From JAJDNH01 sp964552395 (GTDB lineage Bacteria; Acidobacteriota; Thermoanaerobaculia; Thermoanaerobaculales; Sulfomarinibacteraceae), in the NCBI GenBank assembly GCA_964552395.1, contig CAZKGM010000001.1:248001-312000 (forward strand): DNA of 64,000 nucleotides, written 5' to 3'. Below the pieces are notes generated by a model. It was not told the DNA's origin. It saw only the letters and a list, made by a program, of their open reading frames with translations, and did no database searches. The translations under genes and the position numbers were made by a program. Shown here one piece after another: positions 16,022-24,959 of this stretch; the first letter of the stretch is position 1; each line of letters starts with the position of its first letter.

Positions 16022-17193
16022 GAGTCACCCTTCTCGCCAGTGGTCGTCTCCGTCGTGATCGCGACCTTGGCGCCGGGGTAGAGACGGAGCTGGCCGTCGG
16101 TGACGACCCGTTCGCCCGACTGGACTCCCTCTTCGATCACCGACTCCCCGTCCAACTGCTGGCCAACAGTGATGCTGCGGAGATCGACGGTCATGTCCGG
16201 CTTGATGACGAACAGGAACTCCCCCTCCTGGCCCCGCTGAATCGCCTGGGTCGGCACCACGACGACGTTCTTCTCGGTTCTCAGGACCAGGCTCAGGTTG
16301 ACGAACTGCCCCGGCCACAGTGATCGGTCGCTGTTCGGGAAGGTCGCCTTCAACAGGATCGTGCCGGTCGCCTCGTTGATCGTATTGTCGATGAAGGAGA
16401 GCTTACCCACGAACGGCGCTGTCGTCTGATCCGGGAATCTTGCTTGGACCTCGAGCGAGCCCCCCGTGGAATGGTGCCGGATATCGGGGAGGTCGCGTTC
16501 CGGTACAGAGAAGCTGACATAGATCGGAGATACCTGGTTGAGGGTCAGCACTGCAGCATCGTTGGCCTTGATGATACTGCCCTGCTGCACCAGGATGTTG
16601 CCCGTGCGGCCGTCCATCGGCGCCGTGACGGTGCAGTACTCCAGGTTGAGGCGGGCGTTCTGGACGGCGGCCTTGTCCGCCTCCACGGTGGACTTGAGCG
16701 CATCTGCCGTGGCCTTGACCTGGGTGTACTGCTGCTGAGTGACGTAGTCCTTCTTCACTAGGTCACCGTAGCGGCGGGCGTCGTCCTGTGCACTGCCGAG
16801 CTTGGCCTCATCTCTGGAAAGGTCTGCCAACGCTCCATCGAGCGCCGCCTGATAGGGCCTCGGGTCGATCTGAAACAGCACCGAGCCCTTCTTCACGTCC
16901 TGCCCCTCCTTGAAGGCCATCCGTGTCAGCTTTCCTCCGACCTGGGTCTTGACGGAGATCGTCCTGTACGCCTCGACCGTGCCGATGGCCTGAAGAACGA
17001 CGGGAACATCCTTGGTGACGGCATTGGCTGCGGTCACCGAGGCCGAACCGCGCGCGTGATCAGCCGTGGCGCCTCCGGAGCAGGATGCAAGTACCAGCAG
17101 GCACCCGGCGAGCAGTGGCACTGCGATCGCGGTGAGCGGAAACACACGGGCAGTGTTGGTGTTTGAAGGTGCAGGTCTCGAGTGCGGCGTCAT
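16018..17193 (-). CDS. RND efflux periplasmic adaptor (membrane fusion protein)
   Basis: A 391-residue MFP subunit. A lipoprotein signal with lipobox LASC is present at about residues 36-39. The barrel-sandwich half-motif GQDVKKGSVLFQID and a coiled-coil hairpin (about 115-180) follow, then the second half-motif (MDGRTGNILVQQG) and beta-barrel and membrane-proximal domains. It bridges the RND pump and the TolC-like channel. The chosen ATG has GGAAGAG upstream and overlaps the stop of the TolC gene by 4 bp. A longer upstream in-frame extension lies within that gene and is rejected. Confidence 0.93.
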   Translation of the reverse strand: MTPHSRPAPSNTNTARVFPLTAIAVPLLAGCLLVLASCSGGATADHARGSASVTAANAVTKDVPVVLQAIGTVEAYRTISVKTQVGGKLTRMAFKEGQDVKKGSVLFQIDPRPYQAALDGALADLSRDEAKLGSAQDDARRYGDLVKKDYVTQQQYTQVKATADALKSTVEADKAAVQNARLNLEYCTVTAPMDGRTGNILVQQGSIIKANDAAVLTLNQVSPIYVSFSVPERDLPDIRHHSTGGSLEVQARFPDQTTAPFVGKLSFIDNTINEATGTILLKATFPNSDRSLWPGQFVNLSLVLRTEKNVVVVPTQAIQRGQEGEFLFVIKPDMTVDLRSITVGQQLDGESVIEEGVQSGERVVTDGQLRLYPGAKVAITTETTTGEKGDS

Positions 17194-18701
17194 GGTTTCT
17201 CTTCCTTTTCCACCTTGATCGGAGCGGCATCCGGAGCGCCGGCCCCGGAGGCGTCCAGTGTTCCGGTGTCGTGGGCGAGCTGGGCCAGGGAGACGAACCA
17301 TGCGGCCCGAGCCTGAACCTGCTGCGCGCGGGCGTCCTCGAGGGCGCTCTGTGCCGCCAGGAGATCGAGAATGCTCCCGACTCCGGCCTTGTACCGTCCC
17401 ATCGCCACGTCGTGGGACTCTGTAGCACTCTTCAAGAGATCCTCGCTGGTCAGAACCTGTTGCTCGGCTGTCTTGAGGTTGAAGTAGCTGGTCCAGACCT
17501 CCAGCACCACCTCCTGCCGCGTACTCCGGAGGAGGGCGTCGGCGACCTGCTGGTCCGCCTCGGCTTGGCGGACGTCGTAGGTGTGGGAGAAGCCCGTGAA
17601 CACCGGGATGCGGAGGCCGATGGCGGCCGAGTTGACATCTCCGTGGGTGGACAAACTGCCGTAATAGAGGCGTCCCAGGCTTGCGGTGCCGACCACGGAT
17701 GGGTATCCCTCGGCCCTGATCTTCTTGACGTGTGCCTGTGCCTTCTTGGCCTCGGCGTGCGCGGCCGCCAGGTCGGGACGGAGGCTCTGCGCCTTCTCCA
17801 AGAGCTGGTCCACCGTTTGGGAGACGGTCGTCAGGGGAACCTCGCCGGAGGGAACGCCGATGTCATAGGGGGTGTTGGCCGGCAGCCCCATGGCCGTCGC
17901 GAGGGCGCCCCTGGTTGTCTGGATTCGACCGTTGAGGCCGTCCAGGGCCAGCTTGGCCTGCGCCAGTGCGGTCTTGGCTTGGAGGACGTCGGCAATGGTG
18001 GCTACACCGGCCTTGTGACGCTCCTCGGCGGCATCGAGGTTGGCCTTGGCTTCCTTGTACGTCGTCTCCTGCGCCTGCGCCAGGGCTTTTGCGGTGACGT
18101 ACTCGTAGTAGGCTTGCTCGACCTCGAGGACGACGGTTTGGATCATGGCGTTGTGGGTCCAGTCAGCGGCGACAAGTGCCTGCCGGGTCTCGTCGATGTC
18201 AGCCTTGCGGCCGCCGAAGTCGAACAGCAGCCAGCTCATCTGGAGGGCCGGAGAGAAGGTCTTCTGGGTGTAGGAAATGGTCCCATTGGCGAACGAGCCC
18301 TTGCTCTTGCTCAAGTCGGCGCTGGCAGTGATCTGCGGGTAGTATCCGCCCTGCTTGCTGCCATACGCGGCCGCCGCGGACCGCGCTCGTGCCCATGTGG
18401 TGGCCGTCTGGGGGCTGTTGCGTAGGGCGATGTCGACGATGTCGGACAGGGTCAGGCTGCGGCTGCCGTTCAGAATGTCCTCCGGAATCGACGGTGCCGG
18501 GAGCGACTGGGCTTCCGCCGGCGCCTCGACCGCCTCCGGGGGTGGCGCCCACGGGGTGTCCGCAGACGGTGCCGTCGCTGGACGCCCGTACAGCATGGCC
18601 GGGTTGTGGGCGCATCCGGCCGCAGCCAGCGCTCCCATCAGGAGCATTGTGGCGTGTACGGGCGGGCCCTTGCGGGATCTGATCTTCGTGGGTTCGCTCA
18701 T
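17190..18701 (-). CDS. TolC-like outer-membrane efflux lipoprotein
   Basis: A 503-residue outer-membrane factor. A lipobox-like AAGC near residue 30 suggests N-terminal acylation. After a Pro/Ala-rich linker come two homologous halves of long amphipathic helices and beta strands, each with the OEP pattern (LRNSPQTAT, SLRPDLAAAHAEAKKA, RYKAGVGSILDLLAAQSALEDA). It forms the trimeric exit duct for the pump. The start codon overlaps the TetR stop by 4 bp and the stop overlaps the adaptor start by 4 bp, so the whole operon appears translationally coupled. Confidence 0.93.
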   Translation of the reverse strand: MSEPTKIRSRKGPPVHATMLLMGALAAAGCAHNPAMLYGRPATAPSADTPWAPPPEAVEAPAEAQSLPAPSIPEDILNGSRSLTLSDIVDIALRNSPQTATTWARARSAAAAYGSKQGGYYPQITASADLSKSKGSFANGTISYTQKTFSPALQMSWLLFDFGGRKADIDETRQALVAADWTHNAMIQTVVLEVEQAYYEYVTAKALAQAQETTYKEAKANLDAAEERHKAGVATIADVLQAKTALAQAKLALDGLNGRIQTTRGALATAMGLPANTPYDIGVPSGEVPLTTVSQTVDQLLEKAQSLRPDLAAAHAEAKKAQAHVKKIRAEGYPSVVGTASLGRLYYGSLSTHGDVNSAAIGLRIPVFTGFSHTYDVRQAEADQQVADALLRSTRQEVVLEVWTSYFNLKTAEQQVLTSEDLLKSATESHDVAMGRYKAGVGSILDLLAAQSALEDARAQQVQARAAWFVSLAQLAHDTGTLDASGAGAPDAAPIKVEKEEKP

Positions 18702-19333
18702 CTATTCCTCTCATGTTGCGGGGTTTCCGCCGCTATTCCGCGTACGAACACCTCGACCAGTATGCGGGCATCCTCTTCCCACGGTCCGGGGCTCTCACTC
18801 CACAAGCGTTGGCCGATGACGGCAATGCTGGCCTCGAAGAGCATGGCCGCCACCTTGACAGCGTCCAGCTTCCGAAACACTCCGACCCGCATTCCGTCTT
18901 CCACCACCTTCTTGATCCGCTGGAGCATGCGCTTGTAGCCGCTGTCCTGCTGCCTGGTTCGCCGGAGTTGGGCCAACTGTCGTTCCTCGAGCAGAAAGCG
19001 AAATAGGTCCCTGCGCTCGTCGAAGTAACGGAGCTGGCGAGCGACGAGCTGCTCGATCTTCTCCTGCGGAGCCAGGTCCGCGTTGAGGACCGTCTCCAAC
19101 TCATCCCGGAGTGGAGCGAGGCTGGCCTCCTTGACGGATTCCAACAGCTCACTCTTACTCTTGAAGTGGAGGTAGAGGGTTCCCTTTGCCACGCCGGCTT
19201 CGGCGGCCACCTGGTCCATCGTGAAGCCCTGAGAGCCATTCTTCGTCAGAAGGCGAGTCACCGCCTCCTCGATGTCCGTGCGGGTCATCGTTTCCCACAT
19301 CTTGTGTCGTTGTTGGCGTCTAGCTGCTTTCAA
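18698..19333 (-). CDS. TetR-family transcriptional regulator of the efflux operon
   Basis: A 211-residue TetR repressor with an N-terminal helix-turn-helix (TMDQVAAEAGVAKGTLYLHF, about residues 38-57) and a variable helical ligand-binding C-terminal domain. The start is taken as TTG because GAGGA lies 6 nt upstream; an ATG ten codons later has no ribosome site. It is the promoter-proximal gene of its own efflux operon, so the usual logic would be autorepression relieved by a pump substrate. A candidate promoter with an inverted repeat lies just upstream (19368-19409). The ligand is unknown. Confidence 0.92.
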   Translation of the reverse strand: MKAARRQQRHKMWETMTRTDIEEAVTRLLTKNGSQGFTMDQVAAEAGVAKGTLYLHFKSKSELLESVKEASLAPLRDELETVLNADLAPQEKIEQLVARQLRYFDERRDLFRFLLEERQLAQLRRTRQQDSGYKRMLQRIKKVVEDGMRVGVFRKLDAVKVAAMLFEASIAVIGQRLWSESPGPWEEDARILVEVFVRGIAAETPQHERNR

Positions 19334-19367
19334 CCCGTTTCCTCGGCTTGCCCCTGGGAGGCGCCGT

Positions 19368-19409
19368 TGACCGGCGAGTCACTCTATGAACCCAACGGTC
19401 ATCTGTCAA
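19368..19409 (-). promoter_or_regulatory. promoter and candidate TetR operator of the efflux operon
   Basis: On the minus strand a perfect -35 TTGACA (19404-19409) is followed by a 17-bp spacer and a -10 TAGAGT (19381-19386). A perfect 6-bp inverted repeat, TGACCG (19396-19401) and CGGTCA (19368-19373), is centred within the -10 element. A bound TetR dimer at such a site would block RNA polymerase. The distance to the TTG start is about 47 bp from the -10. Confidence 0.75.
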
Positions 19410-19462
19410 GGGCCTCGAGGTACGGACGGTAGGGAAAGCGGTGCGGCTGCGGCCGGATCGCG

Positions 19463-21580
19463 CTACTGCAGATCGAAACGGTACGACATCTTGGCGAACA
19501 GACGACGATCCAGCTGACCGGACGACGGGAGACGGTCGGAGCTTGCTCCGATGTAGATCGCTGTGCCGGGTCTCGCCACGTAGATGAAGAGCAGCTCGCC
19601 GTAGCGGATTGTGCTCGCAGCGTAGCGTTGCAGTAGCAGGCGCACGGCGGTTCGTGTCGAGAAAAACCAGTAGCTGCGGATCCACAGGGCGGTGGCTTCG
19701 AGATTGCTGCCGACCGGGCCGCGGAAGCGATAGCGCTCGACGGAGAAGTCGAACAACAGATTCCGCGAAGCATTCAGTCGACCGCCGACGCCGAGATCAA
19801 CGGTCGTCCCGCCGACGTTGAGGTCATAGTTGACACCGTCACCCGTCGTGAGGTGAAAGGTCGCCGCAAACCGGCGGGTGGAGGGGATCTCTCCGGACAG
19901 CTCTGCCACGCCGAGACTGTGGCGGACTCCACGAACAACTTCGACGCGCCGCGCAAGGTCGAGGCTGACGCTGGCGCTGTGCCGGTACCTCAACCCGACA
20001 CCCGCCTTCATCTCGCGGTCGGTGAGGTGGCCACCGAAATCGGTGCCGTAGAGGACCGACGCGTCCAGGTCCACCGCCGCCAGGCTCTTGCCGCGGATCC
20101 ACCAGCTGTGCCCGGCCGCGCCCTCGACCCCGCGGTAGTCCGTCCGCTGAATGAAAGCCAGCCGGTCGGCAAAAGCCGCCGACGTACCGAAGATGCGGAG
20201 AGTCCCTCGTGCCACTCCGTCGTCATAGTTCGCCGCCAGGTCATAGGCGCCGCCGTTCCGGTTCGTCTCCCCGACTCTGTCGCGGCTGGCGAGCCCTTGC
20301 AGCGTCAGGCGCAGGGTCGGCAAGGGCTGGAGGACGGCATCCAATCCCGCAGCGACGTTGCTGCCGTCGGCGCGGTTTTGAGCCACCACGGTAGCGCCCA
20401 CATGACTGCCCTTGCCGAGCTCTCGGTTGACCTTGAAAGCGAGGTCGGTGGCGTCCACGCTTCCAGGCTGCTCCGGGTCAACGACGTCGCGTGCTGCAAC
20501 CAGGAAGAACGCGGTGGGCCCGTGCCGGCCGTTCAGCTTCAGTCCCCAGTCGGGATTGACGATGCGACGTGAGTAGAAGGCTGCAATCGGTGTGTCCCAC
20601 ACCTCCAAACCGGCGGTGAAGAAGGGCCGCTTCTCGGGGTAGTAAAGGGGGAACCGCTGGTTGCGGTCCTGCTGCGGCTGGTCTACTTCGACCTGGCTGA
20701 AGTCCGGGTTGATCGTGGCCCTCGCGGTCAGCGACGGACCGAGGCCGACCAGCAGGTCAGCCCCGGCATCGAGCGAGGAAGCAGCGGCTTGCCCCGAGTT
20801 CTTCACTTGCGTGCTCACCAGATGCGGAATCACGGCTCGCTCGGATTGGCCCGCCGGGACGTCCAGCACGACATCCGCCGCTTGCAGCAGCCAGGGGCCG
20901 CCGCTCCGATGCGAGGGCGGCCAGGTTTCCCAGTCGCCATGCACCGGGTCCCAGCGCGTGAGCTGCACGCGCCACACCTGCTCACCACTGCCCCGGTAGC
21001 GGATCGTCGACAGGGGGATTCGCATCTCGACCACGAAACCAATCGAGGAGAGGCCCCCAGCCGACTCCCAAATGCCGTCCCACGAGAGGTCGAAGTCGTT
21101 TCCCGTCATCAGGCCGTCGTCTTGAGAGCCGTTGGCGTCACTCCCGAAGTAGTAGCCGTACCGACCAGTGCGGTAGGGGTCGAGAACGATCGAAAGCTCG
21201 TCGTTCTTGATCTCGTCCCGGAGGTTGAAGTCGCGCTTGACCTCTCCCTGAGGCTTGCTGGCCTCGAAGGCAATAAAGAGTGCGCCGTCGGTGAGACCGA
21301 TCCAGGCGGTCGTCGGGTACCTGGGCGGGCCCTCGTCGGGGTTGTACCGCCAGAATCCGGAAACCTTCAATGCGCCGGTCCACTCTCCCGGCTCCAGCCG
21401 GCCATCGATCGCCGGTGGGTGGTCCATGTGCGGAACGCGCAACGGCTCTGAAGCGCTGCCGATGATCGACGTGAGCGTCAGGATCACGAGCACAATGAGC
21501 TGCAGGCGCCGACGGCGTCCCGCAGCGAGCCTGGAGCTCTCCAAACTTGAGCACTGATCGATGAGCCTCTTCGGCCCCAC
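19463..21580 (-). CDS. DUF5916 outer-membrane protein with N-terminal CBM9-like domain
   Basis: A protein of about 705 residues. A basic N-terminus and hydrophobic segment (LIVLVILTL, near residue 30) act as signal peptide. A CBM9-like beta-sandwich follows (IDGRLEPGEW through FVVEMRIPLSTI, about 50-215). The long C-terminal region has alternating beta strands, the YPEKRPFF motif typical of DUF5916, and a terminal aromatic residue pattern (MSYRFDLQ), consistent with an outer-membrane barrel. The GTG start has GGGAGG upstream; an in-frame ATG 13 codons earlier is possible. Function is unknown; relatives are common in Acidobacteriota and Bacteroidota. Confidence 0.82.
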   Translation of the reverse strand: MGPKRLIDQCSSLESSRLAAGRRRRLQLIVLVILTLTSIIGSASEPLRVPHMDHPPAIDGRLEPGEWTGALKVSGFWRYNPDEGPPRYPTTAWIGLTDGALFIAFEASKPQGEVKRDFNLRDEIKNDELSIVLDPYRTGRYGYYFGSDANGSQDDGLMTGNDFDLSWDGIWESAGGLSSIGFVVEMRIPLSTIRYRGSGEQVWRVQLTRWDPVHGDWETWPPSHRSGGPWLLQAADVVLDVPAGQSERAVIPHLVSTQVKNSGQAAASSLDAGADLLVGLGPSLTARATINPDFSQVEVDQPQQDRNQRFPLYYPEKRPFFTAGLEVWDTPIAAFYSRRIVNPDWGLKLNGRHGPTAFFLVAARDVVDPEQPGSVDATDLAFKVNRELGKGSHVGATVVAQNRADGSNVAAGLDAVLQPLPTLRLTLQGLASRDRVGETNRNGGAYDLAANYDDGVARGTLRIFGTSAAFADRLAFIQRTDYRGVEGAAGHSWWIRGKSLAAVDLDASVLYGTDFGGHLTDREMKAGVGLRYRHSASVSLDLARRVEVVRGVRHSLGVAELSGEIPSTRRFAATFHLTTGDGVNYDLNVGGTTVDLGVGGRLNASRNLLFDFSVERYRFRGPVGSNLEATALWIRSYWFFSTRTAVRLLLQRYAASTIRYGELLFIYVARPGTAIYIGASSDRLPSSGQLDRRLFAKMSYRFDLQ

Positions 21581-21798
21581 CGCACCTCCCTGTACAAACT
21601 CAGAGTACCTCAACGGCATGACGGGTCGTTGAGATCAGGCCTCGTTGCCTTCCTGTCGACTCTCTCAGTGCCATTGTCTCACGACAGGGCAAGATGGCGC
21701 GTCGCGAGCTGTGCCTCGTGCGGAGGGTCGAGACCGCTGGGAGCGGCCGGCGAGGGCGATTGCGGGAAGGTCGGGATGCAACGGTTCGACGTGCGTGA

Positions 21799-22482
21799 TC
21801 AACGGCCTCTCGTCGGACGTGCAGGAGCAGACTCGCCCCCGGCATCCCACAGTGGGCGGTCGTGGAGCTCCATGTCGAGATCGAGGGTGAGGTCATCGAG
21901 GGCCTCCTTGATCAGGAATGCGGCTTGGTCGGTGGCGGCGCCGGGCGGCAGCTCGACGGGGGGGCCGAACTGGACCAGGGCGCGGGCGAAGGGGCGGGCC
22001 AGCAGCATTCGATCCCAGGACCGCAGCATCCAGTACGAGCGGGCGGAGAAGGAAGCCAAGATGATCGGTTTATCGAGGGCGCGGGCAAGCTCGATGATGC
22101 CGGGCTTGACCTTCCGCGCCGGGCCGCGCGGCCCGTCGACGGTGAGGGCGACCTGGTCGGCGCGGCCCTCCCGCATCCACTGGACCAGCTGGTCGAGGGC
22201 TCTTTGACCTCCCTTGCCGGTTGAGCCGCGGGCCATGCTGATGCCGAGCGGAGCGAAGGACCTGGTGGCAATCTCGCCGTCGGCCGATGCCGACGCCATG
22301 CTGAGGATGCGGCGGCCGCGAACGGAGAATATAGGGCACTGCATGCGGCCATGCCAGACCGCGATCGGAGATCCCTTGAGCTCATCCAGCCACTCGAGAC
22401 CACGGACCTCGAGGCGCTGCGTCGCCCGCCAGAGGCGGAGGACCTGTCCGAGAACCGAGCCGGCGATCTTGGCCTTCAACAT
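21799..22482 (-). CDS. DUF374 family lysophospholipid acyltransferase-like protein
   Basis: A 227-residue DUF374 protein (PlsC/LpxL-related fold). It has the WHGR motif in place of the HX4D box, SADGEIATR, the glycine-rich GSTGKGG, the DGPRGP motif and KPGIIELA. Such proteins are predicted to acylate lipid A or another glycolipid at the inner membrane. The start chosen is the ATG 7 nt downstream of a TACAAT -10 box; an in-frame ATG three codons earlier overlaps that box and lacks a ribosome site. It is divergent from the UbiA-like gene across a 76-bp gap. Confidence 0.82.
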   Translation of the reverse strand: MLKAKIAGSVLGQVLRLWRATQRLEVRGLEWLDELKGSPIAVWHGRMQCPIFSVRGRRILSMASASADGEIATRSFAPLGISMARGSTGKGGQRALDQLVQWMREGRADQVALTVDGPRGPARKVKPGIIELARALDKPIILASFSARSYWMLRSWDRMLLARPFARALVQFGPPVELPPGAATDQAAFLIKEALDDLTLDLDMELHDRPLWDAGGESAPARPTRGR

Positions 22483-22489
22483 GCGGCGC

Positions 22490-22495
22490 ATTGTA
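22490..22495 (-). promoter_or_regulatory. -10 element of a leaderless promoter for the DUF374 gene
   Basis: Minus-strand TACAAT ends 7 nt before the ATG at 22482. No Shine-Dalgarno sequence is present, so transcription would start at or next to the start codon. The -35 region is weak. Confidence 0.55.
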
Positions 22496-22546
22496 GCGGA
22501 GGTGGGATGCGGGTCACATCGTGGGCGCTACAGTGGGCCGTTCCGC

Positions 22547-22552
22547 TACAAT
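22547..22552 (+). promoter_or_regulatory. -10 element of a leaderless promoter for the UbiA-like gene
   Basis: TACAAT is followed by six bases (CTCACC) and then the GTG start, with no ribosome site. The divergent -10 box of the DUF374 gene lies only 52 bp away, so the two polymerases would compete in a very short control region. Confidence 0.6.
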
Positions 22553-22558
22553 CTCACC

Positions 22559-23440
22559 GTGGCCCTTCACACACGTCCACTCCTACGCAGCCTGCGAGCC
22601 GAGCAGTGGCTCAAGAACGGGTTCGTGCTGGCACCGTTGGTGTTTGCCGGCCGGATGACGGAGCCCGGGTCCTGGCTGCGGGGTCTCGGCGCGGTGGCTG
22701 CGTTCTGCGCGGCGGCCTCCGCGACCTACCTGATCAATGACGTGCGTGACCGGGAGGCGGATCGCAACCACCCGGTGAAACGGCTGCGTCCTATCGCGGC
22801 AGGCGAAGTCCCGGTCCCGGTGGCGGTGGCGGCGGCGCTGATTCTGCTGGTGGCGGCGGCGGCCGCGGGCGCAGTGCTCGGTACTCGCTTTCTGCTGGTG
22901 GTCGCGGGCTATGTGGCGCTCACCATGCTGTACTCGGCAGTACTCAAGGACCTGGTGTTCGTGGATGTCCTGGTGGTCTCGGCCGGGTTTGTGCTGAGGG
23001 TGGTTGGTGGGGCAGTTGCAATCGGCGTCCCAATCTCCGACTGGCTCCTTCTGTGCGCCTATCTGTTGGCTCTCTACCTTGCCCTCGGCAAGAGGCGGGC
23101 CGAGATGGTACTGCTCGGCGCCGAGGCGGGTAACCATCGGGTGGTGCTGGGACATTACAGCCTGCCACTTGTGGACCAGGCGATCAGCGTTGTGCTTGGC
23201 GCAACAGTCGTGGCCTACAGTCTCTACACCGTGGCCCCGGATACGGTGGCCAGGGTTGGCTCTTCGGGCCTGATGGCGACGGTGCCGGTCGTCCTGTACG
23301 GCCTCCTTCGCTACCTGTACCTGCTCCACCGCCACGAGCTCGGTGGCAGCCCCACGCGGGCGCTGCTGACCGACAGGCCGCTGCTGATTTGCGTGGGGGT
23401 ATGGATTGCCGTAGCTGCGGTGGTGATCGCGCGGCCATGA
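22559..23440 (+). CDS. decaprenyl-phosphate phosphoribosyltransferase-like UbiA-family protein
   Basis: A 293-residue integral membrane prenyltransferase with about eight to nine hydrophobic helices. The first Asp-rich motif is NDVRDREADRNHPVKRLRPIA. The second conserved segment, DVLVVSAGFVLRVVGG with GKRRAEM, matches the decaprenyl-phosphate 5-phosphoribosyltransferase branch (Rv3806c-like) rather than quinone or heme prenyltransferases. It would transfer phosphoribose from PRPP to a polyprenyl phosphate carrier for ribose or arabinose donor synthesis. No epimerase or oxidoreductase partner is adjacent. The GTG start is fixed by the -10 box 6 nt upstream; longer in-frame starts lie inside the divergent gene. 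Confidence 0.82.
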   Translation: MALHTRPLLRSLRAEQWLKNGFVLAPLVFAGRMTEPGSWLRGLGAVAAFCAAASATYLINDVRDREADRNHPVKRLRPIAAGEVPVPVAVAAALILLVAAAAAGAVLGTRFLLVVAGYVALTMLYSAVLKDLVFVDVLVVSAGFVLRVVGGAVAIGVPISDWLLLCAYLLALYLALGKRRAEMVLLGAEAGNHRVVLGHYSLPLVDQAISVVLGATVVAYSLYTVAPDTVARVGSSGLMATVPVVLYGLLRYLYLLHRHELGGSPTRALLTDRPLLICVGVWIAVAAVVIARP

Positions 23441-23470
23441 AGCGAGTGACCAGGTTCCCGATAGATGTGG

Positions 23471-24841
23471 TCAGCCGTTTGCAATCCTGGCTGCGGCCGC
23501 CCGCGACTGGCGGACGCAGTCGTTGACCGACACACCCCGGTAGGAAGAGCCGACGAGGGTGATCCCGGCAGCGCCTGCGGCAGCCTCGGCGGTGGTCACT
23601 CGGTCGAGGTGGCCGAGGGTGTACTGAGCGATCCCGCGAGAATGGCGGACGATCCACGTCCGGTCAGGCTCGGGGTCACCACCGAGCACTGTGGTGAGGG
23701 CGACCCTGACCCGAGCCAGCAGGCCTTCATCGTCGAGATCCAGCACCGATGGATCGCGTGCGCCTCCGAGCATCGTGCGCAGGAGAATGCTGCCCGCGGG
23801 CGCCTGGGCGGGGAAGATGTCATGGCAGTAGAGGCACCCGAGGATGCCGAGAGGCTCGCAGCCGGGTACCAGGAACCCGAAGCCGTGGACTGGGTGGCCA
23901 AAGGCCTTGTCGTCGGCGTAGGAGCTCATGACCACGGCGATCGGCGCCGTTGGGATCTGCTCCAGGGGTGCAACGGCGGCGGGCGCGATGTCGCCGACGA
24001 TGCCGGCGGCGGCGTATGCGGGGAGGGCCAGAACAACGGCTGCGGCCTCGAGGTCCAGGCCGTCTCCAACGAGGCGAAAGCCGGAAGGAGTGCGGGACAG
24101 GGTCCGCACGCGGGTGCGCAGCACCAATCTGTCACCGAGGCGGCGGGAGATGCAGTCGGGCAGCCGGCCCATGCCGTTTTCGAAGGTGGTGAGGGTACCA
24201 CCCGGGCCGGCTGGGCCACCGCCGCGGCTTCCCGTCTTCCTCGACTCGCTGCGCCTGGCGAGCATGGCGCGGGTGAGCGAGCCGTGCTCAGCTTCCATGG
24301 CGGCCATCCGCGGGAAGGTGGCCGCCAGGGACAGCTGCCGCGAGTCGCCGGCGTAGACGCCGGTCACCATGGCGTCCACCAGCACCTCGGCGGCGCCCTT
24401 TCCGATGCGGCGACGGGCAAAGTCGAACACCGACTCGTCGCCCGCCGGCTTGTGGCGGCCCAGCACCTCGGCGAGGACACGCAGCCTTGCCCCGAACGGC
24501 AGCACGTCGGAGGTCAGAAAGGCGGGTGGTGACAGTGGCACCTCACGGAGACGGCCGGTGCGCACGATGAACCGTTCGGCCGCCGCCTCGTTCGCACTCA
24601 CAAGGGCATCGCCAAGCCCTTCGTGGCGCGCCAGCTCGAGGGTATCCGGGGCGTTGTCGAGGAATCCCTGCGGCCCCCACTCGAGCACGTGTCCGCTGTC
24701 GGCCTGCGAGAAGACCTTGCCGCCGGCACGCTCAGAGGCCTCGACCACACAGATGTCGCGGAGTCCATGATCGTGCTCGAGCCAGGCTGCCGTGGCCAGG
24801 CCGGCGATGCCGCCGCCGATGATCGCGATCCTTCTCCTCAC
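23471..24841 (-). CDS. hemY: protoporphyrinogen/coproporphyrinogen oxidase (HemY type)
   Basis: A 456-residue FAD enzyme of late heme biosynthesis. The N-terminus is a dinucleotide-binding fold (IAIIGGGIAGLATA, then VVEASERAGGKV). PPO-specific motifs follow: WGPQGFLDNAPDTLEL, VDAMVTGVYAGD and GSLTRAMLARR. The C-terminal FAD motif is TLVGSSYRGVSVNDCV. It oxidises the porphyrinogen ring with oxygen. The GTG start lies directly before the first beta strand; a longer in-frame extension is Pro/Ser-rich and has no ribosome site. It is convergent with the UbiA-like gene. No other heme genes are in the window. Confidence 0.88.
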   Translation of the reverse strand: MRRRIAIIGGGIAGLATAAWLEHDHGLRDICVVEASERAGGKVFSQADSGHVLEWGPQGFLDNAPDTLELARHEGLGDALVSANEAAAERFIVRTGRLREVPLSPPAFLTSDVLPFGARLRVLAEVLGRHKPAGDESVFDFARRRIGKGAAEVLVDAMVTGVYAGDSRQLSLAATFPRMAAMEAEHGSLTRAMLARRSESRKTGSRGGGPAGPGGTLTTFENGMGRLPDCISRRLGDRLVLRTRVRTLSRTPSGFRLVGDGLDLEAAAVVLALPAYAAAGIVGDIAPAAVAPLEQIPTAPIAVVMSSYADDKAFGHPVHGFGFLVPGCEPLGILGCLYCHDIFPAQAPAGSILLRTMLGGARDPSVLDLDDEGLLARVRVALTTVLGGDPEPDRTWIVRHSRGIAQYTLGHLDRVTTAEAAAGAAGITLVGSSYRGVSVNDCVRQSRAAAARIANG

Positions 24842-24861
24842 TCGGGCCCCCTCGGCCGGGG

Positions 24862-24867
24862 ATCTTA
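24862..24867 (-). promoter_or_regulatory. candidate -10 element for the protoporphyrinogen oxidase gene
   Basis: Minus-strand TAAGAT lies 20 nt upstream of the GTG start, giving a short leader containing GAGGGGG. No convincing -35 element was identified. Confidence 0.4.
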
Positions 24868-24959
24868 GCAGTGTCTGGGAGAGTGGAGGAAACGAGGGTT
24901 GCCGAGGCGCGCGCGGTTGGCAGCTCGTGGTTGCGGCGGCAACCACGAGTCGGGCGTCA

